Origin: JAADIV01 sp964439085
Lineage (GTDB): Bacteria > Desulfobacterota > Desulfobulbia > Desulfobulbales > VMSU01
NCBI GenBank assembly: GCA_964439085.1
Contig: CAYTNB010000001.1
Span: 1 to 64,000 of the forward strand
Direction of reading: 5' to 3'
DNA: 64,000 bases
The position numbers and the translations under genes were made by a program. Under the pieces are notes generated by a model. It was not told the DNA's origin. It made no database searches and was given only the letters and a program-made list of their open reading frames with translations. This document shows positions 26,159-34,367 of this stretch, one piece after another. The stretch's first letter is position 1, and every line of letters begins with the position of its first letter.

Positions 26159-26943
26159 AGTCAGGCAAGCATAGGCTGCCTGAGGGATTCAGTCTGGTAG
26201 AGATGGCGATTGTCTTGCTTGTGATCGGCCTGTTGTCAGCGGGGTGGATGTCAGTTTACCGTCCGGCGGCTGAGTTTAAAAGAGGAGCGGCGGCGGCAAT
26301 TTTTCAACAAAGGGTTGTGCAGTCGTTGTTGAATTTTGCTCTGACTCATCATCGCTTGCCCTGCGCAGACATTACAGGCGATGGCTATGAGGAAATGAAT
26401 TGTCCGAGTAATTTTGCCAAAGATGGGGCTGTACCTTATGCCACCTTAGGGCTTACCCTGAATGGCCTGGCGGCTGGCAGTGCTAATACCCCCCCAAATA
26501 TGATTTATGGCGTTTATCGCAACAGTAATGTGAATCCCGTTCAGGATGCAGACTTGGCTGTAGTAAAGGAACGTACCAACGATGTGGTTGGCACAACCTC
26601 TTATCAGGATGTGAATGATTTCCGGCGAGCATTGGTTAATGCCGCAGCTGCCGCTGTGACCAGGAATCAAGTTTACGTGACTGGGGATAAACACACGACT
26701 GGTAACGAAGATTGTACTAATAATGCGGTTAGTAACGCAGCCTTTTGGCTGGTCTCGCCAGGGGCCGCAGATATGGATGGTAACGGCAGTCCCTTTGACG
26801 GGGTTAATGTAAATCTTAAAAAAGATGGCTCCGGTACTCTATGCTTTGCTTCACCAACGCGATTGCATGACGCAGGTTATGACGACTTGGTGAAAGGCGT
26901 AAGCTTTAATACCTTGTTGGGGCGCTTAAGTCAGGTTCCCTGA
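26155..26943 (+). CDS. Type IV pilin-like protein (family 2, short form)
   Basis: The 262-aa prepilin has the class III signal PEG|FSLVEMAIVLLVIGLLSAG. It is the compact member of a second pilin family (with 34368, 36561 and 37715), defined by LPCADITGDGYEEMNC, VPYATLGL, YGVYRNSN, DADLAVVK and a late DMDGNGSPFDGVN segment. Both acidic Gly-rich segments resemble Ca-binding loops. Unlike its relatives it lacks the long Ala-rich tail. It is coupled to the preceding gene (ATGA overlap). It is followed by a 111-bp gap containing repeat B and then the secretin gene. Confidence 0.88.
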   Translation: MKSGKHRLPEGFSLVEMAIVLLVIGLLSAGWMSVYRPAAEFKRGAAAAIFQQRVVQSLLNFALTHHRLPCADITGDGYEEMNCPSNFAKDGAVPYATLGLTLNGLAAGSANTPPNMIYGVYRNSNVNPVQDADLAVVKERTNDVVGTTSYQDVNDFRRALVNAAAAAVTRNQVYVTGDKHTTGNEDCTNNAVSNAAFWLVSPGAADMDGNGSPFDGVNVNLKKDGSGTLCFASPTRLHDAGYDDLVKGVSFNTLLGRLSQVP

Positions 26944-26955
26944 GTAATGGCTGGT

Positions 26956-27010
26956 GAGCTCATACAGGTGCGGAGTAGGTATCAATCATGGTGCCCCTGG
27001 TGAACTATTA
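26956..27010 (+). repeat. Dispersed intergenic repeat B, copy 2
   Basis: This is near-identical to 2999-3052. It fills most of the spacer between the family 2 pilin gene and mshL. The flanks here are related GAGCT(C/G)A words (26956 and about 27025). Confidence 0.75.
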
Positions 27011-27054
27011 TGGTTGGCTCAGTGAGCTGATATAATGAAGAATTTAAAAAACAC

Positions 27055-28800
27055 ATGGAAAACAAGATGAATAAAAAAGATCATCGGTCTTATTGGTGTA
27101 TTATCTCTCTGATACTGGGAAGTTTATTGCTATCTTCCTGTGCTAAAGATATCTCTCCGTATAATCTTGAACACATTGGGCATGTTGATGACAAATCTGC
27201 TCCGTTGATTACGGCTCGTCTGGCGCAAGAGTCAAAGAAAATATTTCAACAGCAACAGGAATTACATAAGAAAATTGATGTTGTTAAACCGGTGATTCAT
27301 CAGCCCGTGCCCATTGAGCCTGTTTTTGATCCCCTAGACGCAGTTAAAGTTAGTGTCGATGTTGATAATGGTGATGTGCAGAATGTTTTGCGGGCCATCT
27401 CCGATCAGGCAGGAATGAGCCTTCTTTTAGACCCTGAATTGTCTGAGTTGAAGAGAAAAATCACCATGCATTTGCAAGATGTTCCCGCCAGTATGGTCTT
27501 TAGAAATGTTATGAAGCTGCTTGATTTGAGCGGCACAGTAAAAAACAATGTGATGATTGTCATGCCATTCGAGGAACATTTTTACAACCTGGATTTTATC
27601 CAGTCAACCGCTACTATGGATTTTAATGTCGGCGGTGATGTTTTTGGTGCCAACAGTTCCGGTGATTCAAGCGGCGGCAGTGGCGGTGACAGCTCAAGTA
27701 ATGGCATGAGTGGTAACTTATCCATGACGAATACCGGGAGCAAACACAGTAATGCCTATGATGAACTTGACAAAATGCTGATGGTCTTAGTTGGTAAAAA
27801 CTCCGCCAATTCAGTAAAAAAAGGGCAGCCTGGGGTACGTACCCAGGTAGAGGGTAAAAAGGAAGGTGGTGAGCAGTCTAAATATTCTCTTAACCGAATG
27901 ACTGGAACGCTTTATGTGCGGGCCCGTCCTTCACAGGTAAATACGGTAACCAGACTGATCGACAAATATAAACAGGTTCTACAGCGCCAGATTTTGATTG
28001 AAGCGCAGATTCTTGATGTCTCATTAAGTGAGCAGTATCAGTATGGTGTAGACTGGGCTGTGTTACGTCGGCGGGTGGCTGCCAACTATGCCAGCACGGC
28101 CGGAGCTCTGGCCAGTGTACAGGCTCAGCTCCCCATAATCAACGCTCCGGCCCGAACTGTGACTCTGCCTGCCACAACCTTTGGCGGAGCAGGCCGCTCA
28201 CTCGGTGCCATGTACTCTGATGGCCGTTTTACGACTGCGATTAATATGCTGCGAGCCTTTGGAACCGTACGAGTATTATCTAACCCCAGTATTCGGGCCC
28301 AAAATGCCCATCCGGCCTTTATAAGTGTGGGTAAAAGTTCTCAATATATTGCCAAATCATCATCAACCGTGACTAATGTTGGTGGTGGTGCGACAACGAC
28401 AACTGCGGATGTTACAACCAGTTCGGTTTTTGACGGTATCGTTCTTGGGGTTGAACCTTTTATTAGTGATAACGGCAAGATAAGCCTGACAATCCATCCC
28501 ATGCAGTCGGCGGTTGATAGCTCAAGTCTGGCGTTAATTGATGTTGGCGGTGGCAATAAGGTGACTCTGCCGGTTATTGATTTTAAAGGAATGACAACCG
28601 CTTTAAGTATGAACAGTGGTGATACTGTCATCCTGGGCGGGCTTATCAATGAAACAGGATCTGATACGGGAGATGGTATTCCGGGCCTGACTGATCTTCC
28701 TCTTTTGGGCTCCTTGTTTGGTGGCCGAGCCCATGACAAAAAGGCCCGCGAACTAATTATAGTCCTACGCGTTATCCGGATCGATGAGCCTGATTTATAA
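27055..28800 (+). CDS. mshL: MshL-like secretin lipoprotein
   Basis: This 581-aa outer-membrane secretin forms the pore for the pilus. The signal peptide ends in the lipobox LSSC with Cys29, followed by a helical and Pro-rich spacer. An N1-type domain (about 100-175: VSVDVDNGDVQNVLRAISDQ) is followed by a Gly/Ser-rich low-complexity insert (about 200-230) and a second periplasmic domain. The C-terminal secretin barrel contains VRVLSNPSIRAQNAHPAF and GDTVILGGLINE. ATG 27067 is an alternative start. The 3' end overlaps mshN by 17 bp. The order L-N-M-E-G that follows supports the MSHA assignment over PilQ or GspD. Confidence 0.9.
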   Translation: MENKMNKKDHRSYWCIISLILGSLLLSSCAKDISPYNLEHIGHVDDKSAPLITARLAQESKKIFQQQQELHKKIDVVKPVIHQPVPIEPVFDPLDAVKVSVDVDNGDVQNVLRAISDQAGMSLLLDPELSELKRKITMHLQDVPASMVFRNVMKLLDLSGTVKNNVMIVMPFEEHFYNLDFIQSTATMDFNVGGDVFGANSSGDSSGGSGGDSSSNGMSGNLSMTNTGSKHSNAYDELDKMLMVLVGKNSANSVKKGQPGVRTQVEGKKEGGEQSKYSLNRMTGTLYVRARPSQVNTVTRLIDKYKQVLQRQILIEAQILDVSLSEQYQYGVDWAVLRRRVAANYASTAGALASVQAQLPIINAPARTVTLPATTFGGAGRSLGAMYSDGRFTTAINMLRAFGTVRVLSNPSIRAQNAHPAFISVGKSSQYIAKSSSTVTNVGGGATTTTADVTTSSVFDGIVLGVEPFISDNGKISLTIHPMQSAVDSSSLALIDVGGGNKVTLPVIDFKGMTTALSMNSGDTVILGGLINETGSDTGDGIPGLTDLPLLGSLFGGRAHDKKARELIIVLRVIRIDEPDL

Positions 28801-29746
28801 CGCTCTGAAAGAGCAGGATTTCCCCTCAGATGATGGCAATCCCAAGGTGGTAAGTGGTGCGGGCTTCCACTCACTTACCCACCAGCAATCGAAAAGCCAG
28901 CCCAAATTATGGATATTGATGATTATCGGCGGGTTGCTCATTAGTTCGGTAATTACAGTTTATTATTTGCGGGCCGTTAAAGGGACTGGTGTTTTTCCTG
29001 TAACTGAGCAGACTGCGGTAAGCCATTCATCGGCAAGCAGGAAAGGTCTGGAAATTACGGTTGCAAAAGAGCAAATTATTGCGGCCTCTGATCATACTCC
29101 AATTCAGGCTCAGGTTCAGCCTTTGGCTTTAGCTAAGAGGGTGGTAAAACAGCCTGCGGTGGCGGATAAGATTATTGTACCAGGCATGTTAGCGGTCAAA
29201 AAAAAGATGGTGATTCGTGAACCGCCGCAGAGAAGTGCTGCTGCAGGAATAATCACCAACACCGCCTCATCATCGACGGCGCCGGCGCAAAAAATCGTAA
29301 CTAAGGCTGATGCTGAGTCAGCTACGCCCACGGTACGGCATGAAACGGTTGCGAAGATTCGGCGCACCCGTAATTATTTACGGGAAGTCGGGGAGATAGT
29401 TGCACAATTAAAGGTTAGTATGAGAGGCAAAGATACGACGCATACGGAGACATTGTTGCAAAGTCTTGAGCATCGGATGGGGGCTGATAGTGTTATTGTT
29501 CTCCGACTACGGGCCTACTGGTTGCTTCAACAGCAGAAAAATACATTGGCGCAGAAGGCTTATCAGCAATTATTGATACAGCAGCCAGATGATATGGCTG
29601 CTAATCTGAATATGGCGCTGCTTGAGTTGCGGGCCGGAAATCAAAAGCAGGCCTCGGAGCGTTTAAGCAGGATGGCTGTGGTTTATCCTGATTCAGATCG
29701 AGTTCGTGAATTTAAACGCCAGTTGAGGGATGCCAGTGGTAGATAA
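28784..29746 (+). CDS. mshN: MshN-like TPR protein
   Basis: The 320-aa protein starts MSLIYNALKEQD, the conserved cytoplasmic N-terminus of MshN/GspB-type proteins. One membrane helix follows (WILMIIGGLLISSVITVYYL, about 42-61), then an Ala/Lys/Val-rich linker and C-terminal TPR-like helices (about 200-315, including AYQQLLIQQPDDMAANLNMA). It overlaps mshL and the following ATPase gene. It probably links the ATPase MshM/GspA in the inner membrane with periplasmic or secretin components. Confidence 0.85.
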   Translation: MSLIYNALKEQDFPSDDGNPKVVSGAGFHSLTHQQSKSQPKLWILMIIGGLLISSVITVYYLRAVKGTGVFPVTEQTAVSHSSASRKGLEITVAKEQIIAASDHTPIQAQVQPLALAKRVVKQPAVADKIIVPGMLAVKKKMVIREPPQRSAAAGIITNTASSSTAPAQKIVTKADAESATPTVRHETVAKIRRTRNYLREVGEIVAQLKVSMRGKDTTHTETLLQSLEHRMGADSVIVLRLRAYWLLQQQKNTLAQKAYQQLLIQQPDDMAANLNMALLELRAGNQKQASERLSRMAVVYPDSDRVREFKRQLRDASGR

Positions 29747-31382
29747 GTCAGGTCATCTATTGGCCAGGCATTTATGCCGAATGGGGCTGCATGCCAATCC
29801 GTTCCCTGTAACTCCGGATGCCTCGAATTATTTTGTTTCACACAGGATTGAGGTGTGTCTGGCTGAACTCCTGCATTGTATTAGGGAAAGAAAGGGCTTT
29901 CTGCTGGTTACTGCCGATGTTGGTACAGGTAAAACAACCCTGAGTCGGCGGCTGATTGCGACGCTTGAACAGGAGGAAACCCAGGTCGCCCTTGTCTTTA
30001 ATAGCTTTTTGCATGGTATTTCCTTATTAGAGGCCATTAATCAAGATTTTGAGATCAGCGCTAGTGGTGGTATCCGTGAGCAGTTGGAGTCCCTGAACCG
30101 GTATTTATTGCGGCAATTTGATGAAGAAAAAAACTGTGTAATCATCATTGACGACGCTCAAAATCTGGATATTGAAAGTCTTGAGCTTATTCGTCAGATA
30201 TCCAATTTGGAAACAAATAAGGCTAAGTTAGTACAAATTCTGCTCATTGCCCAGCCTGAAATCTTGGCAACCCTAGCTTATCCCGAACTTCGTCAGTTAG
30301 ACAGCCGGATTGTTTTACGTATTGAACTGCCGTCTTTTTCGGATGTCGAAATCATGGATTATGTGAATTATCGTTTAAATTGTGCGGGAAATGGCGGCAG
30401 GGTCAAACTGGCTCCAGGAAGGGCCTTGCGGCTGCTTGCGAAAAAGAGTGGTGGCTATCCGCGCCAGATAAATCTAATAATGGATCGCAGCCTGTATGCC
30501 TTGGCCGCAACCAAAAAAACGGTGGTTACCCATAAGGTTATAAAACTAGCGGTGGATGATCTTGGCGGGGTAAGAGGTATTGCCGGTAAAATGATATGGC
30601 GGCCGCTTTTTGCTGTTATGGTCGGGGTTCTTATGTTTTTGTTGACGCTTGGGGTTTGGTTTGGTGGTGAGCACGTTTACAGCCGCTATGTAGCTAGTAG
30701 TTTAAGGTGCTTTATGCCTCAACAATTGCTTGCTACTCCCTCAACGCTTGTCTCTAACAGTCTGTCATCCAAGGAGGTAGTCGCTAAAAAAACGGTGCCG
30801 GTTGCTGCGTCAGTAGTAGCGGTACGACCACGAACGTATGCGAAGGACGTTGCGACGGGAGTCGATAGGGGCGAGACTGAGGTAATGGAACGAGCCTCTA
30901 CATCTCTGCCGCATAAACAAGCCAGCCGATTCTTGAAAAACTATAACCTGGAAAAATTTTATCCAGATTTTATCAGTGCCTTGGCCAGTAATGATTGGCC
31001 TGGGTTTGAACGCCGCATCCGTCCCACTGGCTGGCAGTTATTGATAGGTAAATGGCCTCTCTCTGCCAATCAAGAAGCGTTATACTACATTAATTTAGAT
31101 GGAACACCCCATTGGCTGATGTTATGGCAGCCGGATTTTGACCTTGGACCATTCTATTTCGGTGCACACTCTCCTGGGATTATGCGCTTGCAGCAGGGGT
31201 TGTCTGATTTGGGATTTTATTCGTATCAGATTGATGGAGTTGCCGGGGTGAGAACATTCGCAGCTGTTGTCTCTTTTCAACGGAGAAACGGCCTATATCC
31301 CTCATCTATTCCTGATATGCTTACGTTGTATCAGTTAAGTGCGGAACTTCATAAACATTCAATGGTAGTGCTAAAAAATTAA
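29730..31382 (+). CDS. mshM: MshM/GspA(ExeA)-like AAA ATPase with peptidoglycan-binding domain
   Basis: The 550-aa protein carries an N-terminal ExeA-type AAA ATPase, with HANPFPVTPDASNYF, Walker A ADVGTGKTT and Walker B CVIIIDDAQNL. Around residues 290-315 lies a membrane helix. The C-terminus is a peptidoglycan-binding domain (IMRLQQGLSDLGFYSYQIDG, TFAAVVSFQRRNG). Canonical MshM is the ATPase part; the fused wall-binding domain is the layout of GspA/ExeA, which helps the secretin cross the peptidoglycan. ATG 29730 has GAGG very close; GTG 29736 gives better spacing and may be the true start. It overlaps the 3' end of mshN. Confidence 0.88.
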   Translation: MPVVDKSGHLLARHLCRMGLHANPFPVTPDASNYFVSHRIEVCLAELLHCIRERKGFLLVTADVGTGKTTLSRRLIATLEQEETQVALVFNSFLHGISLLEAINQDFEISASGGIREQLESLNRYLLRQFDEEKNCVIIIDDAQNLDIESLELIRQISNLETNKAKLVQILLIAQPEILATLAYPELRQLDSRIVLRIELPSFSDVEIMDYVNYRLNCAGNGGRVKLAPGRALRLLAKKSGGYPRQINLIMDRSLYALAATKKTVVTHKVIKLAVDDLGGVRGIAGKMIWRPLFAVMVGVLMFLLTLGVWFGGEHVYSRYVASSLRCFMPQQLLATPSTLVSNSLSSKEVVAKKTVPVAASVVAVRPRTYAKDVATGVDRGETEVMERASTSLPHKQASRFLKNYNLEKFYPDFISALASNDWPGFERRIRPTGWQLLIGKWPLSANQEALYYINLDGTPHWLMLWQPDFDLGPFYFGAHSPGIMRLQQGLSDLGFYSYQIDGVAGVRTFAAVVSFQRRNGLYPSSIPDMLTLYQLSAELHKHSMVVLKN

Positions 31383-31400
31383 CCTGAGGAATGGTAAGGA

Positions 31401-33092
31401 ATGGTTGAAGTAAACACGAAACAGGAAACTGGCTATAAAGTGCTTCGTATTGGTGATGCGTTGATCGCAGCAGGTCTGGTCAGTGCCGCTAAGATAGAAT
31501 TTGTCTTACAAAAGCAGCTTGTGACCGGTGAAAAGCTCGGCGAGTTGTTCTTGCGTATGGGGGTTGTTTCCGAATACGACATTGCCCGACTTCTGGCCGA
31601 ACAACGATCTATTCCCCTTAGTGATGTTGATAATGAGCCGGCCCCTGATGCTGGAATACTGAATATGTTTAACCAGGAATTCTGTCTGCATCGAGCCTTT
31701 TTGCCATTGCGGCGTGAAGGCGAAGACTTGGTGGTTGTCGTTGGAAATGCCGATTATGATCAAGTAGAGCAGGCAATAAACCAACGGACTGGATTGCGCT
31801 GTAGAATTTTGCAGGGAGAGTTCAGCAAGGTATTGCGGGCGGTCAGGCATTATTATTATTTTGCTAAATATCCTGTTCAGGAACTGTGCCTTAAGGAAAC
31901 CAAGCGTCTGGAAAAGGATGCTGACCAGGTGCTGACCCCTGATGCCTTGTTGGATCATCTGTTTCATCTAGCGGTAAAACAACGTGCCACTGATATTCAT
32001 ATCCAGCCCGAGCCCAAGAGCTTCCATATTTCTTTTCGGATTGATGGAGTGCTGCGTCCTGTCTTTGCTATTTCCAGAAAATTAAAGCGGCTTATTGCCT
32101 CCTTAAAGATGCAGGCCGGCATGGACATCTCGGATAATCTTCGTCCGCAGGACGGTAGCTTTTCCGTAACCATCCTTGATTTACCGTTTGATATTCGGAT
32201 GTCAACGGTGGTCACCGAATACGGCGAGAATATTGTATTGCGTTTATTGCCCAGCGGAATGCAGGTTAAGGGCCTGAATCAGTTAGGGTTTTTTGATAAA
32301 GATCTGGCTAGTATTGATGAATTGTTTGCGAATCCTTATGGCATTTTATTAATGACTGGTCCGACGGGGGCAGGCAAAAGCACCACCTTACACGCCGGGC
32401 TGCGGGTTGCTGGTATGGATGGCAAGAATATTCTGACGGTAGAAGACCCGATTGAATATAAACTGCCCATCGTCTGCCAAACTCAGGTCAACAGGAAGGC
32501 GGGATACTTATTCAATACTGCCATTACTCACTTTCTGCGCCACGATCCTGACGTGATGCTGCTGGGTGAAATTCGTGACGCTGAAACAGCCAAAGCTGCA
32601 ATTACAGCTGCAGAAACTGGACATCTCGTCCTTTCCACCTTGCACGTAAATACAGCGCTGGGTGTTATTTCCCGTCTGCAAGCCCTTAATATTCCCGCCC
32701 AGATGATTGCTGACAGCCTCATAGGTGTTATAAATCAGCGTTTGGTAAGAAAAATATGTAGTGTCTGCCGCGAATCATACGAGCCTGACGAGAAGGAACT
32801 ACGTTATCTACAGGGGATGTCTGATGAGCTATATCGTGGCCGGGGCTGTAAGCATTGTATGGGAACCGGATATTTTGGCCGGATGCCAATATACGAGGTA
32901 TTGACGGTTGATTTTCAGCTTACTGAGATGATTGCGGCCAATCTCAGCCGGGTTGAAATAGGCAGGATGATTGCGGAGTCGGATTTTGTGCCCATTGAAC
33001 AGATGGGGTTACAACTCGTTGTTAAGGGAGATACAAGTTTGGCTGAACTCAAGCGCCATCTGGGCCACACCATGGAAGGTCTGGTACGATGA
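31401..33092 (+). CDS. mshE: MshE pilus extension ATPase with tandem MshEN motifs
   Basis: The 563-aa GspE/PilB-family hexameric ATPase powers pilus assembly. Its N-terminus has two MshEN motifs, RIGDALIAAGLVSAAKIEFV (about 17-36) and KLGELFLRMGVVSEYDIARL (about 48-67), known in MshE to bind cyclic di-GMP. The C-terminal motor has Walker A TGPTGAGKST, the Asp box LTVEDPIEY, Walker B VMLLGEIRD and His box LVLSTLHVNTA. The zinc motif CSVCRESY...CKHCMGTG is present. GAGGA precedes the ATG by 10 bp. It overlaps mshG by ATGA. No PilT-type retraction ATPase is seen nearby. Confidence 0.94.
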   Translation: MVEVNTKQETGYKVLRIGDALIAAGLVSAAKIEFVLQKQLVTGEKLGELFLRMGVVSEYDIARLLAEQRSIPLSDVDNEPAPDAGILNMFNQEFCLHRAFLPLRREGEDLVVVVGNADYDQVEQAINQRTGLRCRILQGEFSKVLRAVRHYYYFAKYPVQELCLKETKRLEKDADQVLTPDALLDHLFHLAVKQRATDIHIQPEPKSFHISFRIDGVLRPVFAISRKLKRLIASLKMQAGMDISDNLRPQDGSFSVTILDLPFDIRMSTVVTEYGENIVLRLLPSGMQVKGLNQLGFFDKDLASIDELFANPYGILLMTGPTGAGKSTTLHAGLRVAGMDGKNILTVEDPIEYKLPIVCQTQVNRKAGYLFNTAITHFLRHDPDVMLLGEIRDAETAKAAITAAETGHLVLSTLHVNTALGVISRLQALNIPAQMIADSLIGVINQRLVRKICSVCRESYEPDEKELRYLQGMSDELYRGRGCKHCMGTGYFGRMPIYEVLTVDFQLTEMIAANLSRVEIGRMIAESDFVPIEQMGLQLVVKGDTSLAELKRHLGHTMEGLVR

Positions 33093-34330
33093 GGTGCTTT
33101 TATTTTCAACGCTTGTTACCCACCGGGCAGCTTAAGACCGGCATTACCAAGCTGACGTTTCTGAATGAGTCCTCTGCAAAAATATACATGGAGAAACGCT
33201 GGCAGTCTGTGATTGTCAAGCTGGTGCTATTACCTGGCTGGTTTAATGTTCTTTATGACTGGTTTGTCCATATAGTCCACCGACCGATACAGCGCTATGA
33301 ACTGGCCGACTTTTTTCGTAATCTGTCTGTAATGCAGCGGAGCGGTATTCCTATTCTTGAGGCGATGGAGGAGATGAGTTCCGACGATTCGAGCCTGCAA
33401 ACCAGCCGTCTCGCCTTTGATCTTCTTGAGAGTTTACGGTCGGGAGCCACCTTAAGCGATAGTCTGGAACGTCAAGCCGATCTGATCCCCGAGACGGTGC
33501 GTCACTTGACGCAGATCGGCGAAGTTTCCGGAACCTTGGACCGGACATTGATGGATGCATCAGAGCACTTGCAGCGGATAAGCAAGATCGTGGGAGATTC
33601 TAAGCGGGCCATGATCTATCCAGCCTTTGTATTTTTAAGTATTTTCGGGGCAGGCCTGTTCTGGATTGGCTATGTGGTTCCAAATATCTCCGCTTTATTC
33701 AAGCAGATGCGCGTAAAACTGCCGCCCCTGACCCAATTTGTTTTGAAAATTTCAAATATTGCTGGCAGCCATTTCGTATGGTTTATAGCGTTACTGATCG
33801 GGCTGATTTTTGGAATCGTGCTGCTGGTGCGGCGTAATGCCAAGCTCCGCTACAAGGTACAGGAATTGGCTCTGGTGCTGCCTGTTTCCCGGCTCTTAGT
33901 GTCCTCATCAGCACTGGCTTTTATTACCGAGTATCTCAGCCTGTTAATCAGTTCAGGGCTCAATGTGGTCGAGAGTCTTGAGGTGTTAAGAAAGGCCACC
34001 CGTAACGAGGTTTATAAGGTGGCTATAGGCAAGATCCGTGAAGGAGTTATGCGGGGCAATAGCTTAAGTGCAGGAATGCGTGACAGTCGGCGCTTTCCTG
34101 GTTTTGTCACCCGTATGGTCAGTGTGGGCGAACAGGCTGGTAGCCTTGACCAGCAGTTAAAATATCTGGCGAACGAGTATCGGCTGCGCTTTGATCATGT
34201 TGTTGCCTCAATTGGTGAGATAATTAAACCCGTTATTATGCTGATCGCTGGAGCTTTATTTATATTTATGGTGGTCGCCCTGTTTCTACCGATATATCAG
34301 CTTATTGGTCAAGTCAGTGCCATACATTAA
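33089..34330 (+). CDS. mshG: MshG/PilC/GspF-like inner-membrane platform protein
   Basis: The 413-aa polytopic protein has the two repeated GspF domains: FFRNLSVMQRSGIPILEAME (about 78-97) and AFITEYLSLLISSGLNVVES (about 270-290). Each is followed by membrane helices (FVFLSIFGAGLFWIGYVV; PVIMLIAGALFIFMVVALFL). It couples the MshE motor to pilin insertion. The ATG overlaps the stop of mshE. The next gene begins within or just after its 3' end, so translation is coupled. Confidence 0.93.
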   Translation: MRCFYFQRLLPTGQLKTGITKLTFLNESSAKIYMEKRWQSVIVKLVLLPGWFNVLYDWFVHIVHRPIQRYELADFFRNLSVMQRSGIPILEAMEEMSSDDSSLQTSRLAFDLLESLRSGATLSDSLERQADLIPETVRHLTQIGEVSGTLDRTLMDASEHLQRISKIVGDSKRAMIYPAFVFLSIFGAGLFWIGYVVPNISALFKQMRVKLPPLTQFVLKISNIAGSHFVWFIALLIGLIFGIVLLVRRNAKLRYKVQELALVLPVSRLLVSSSALAFITEYLSLLISSGLNVVESLEVLRKATRNEVYKVAIGKIREGVMRGNSLSAGMRDSRRFPGFVTRMVSVGEQAGSLDQQLKYLANEYRLRFDHVVASIGEIIKPVIMLIAGALFIFMVVALFLPIYQLIGQVSAIH

Positions 34331-34367
34331 GGAGAGGGGATTTGCGATATTACTGGGGATAGCGCAG

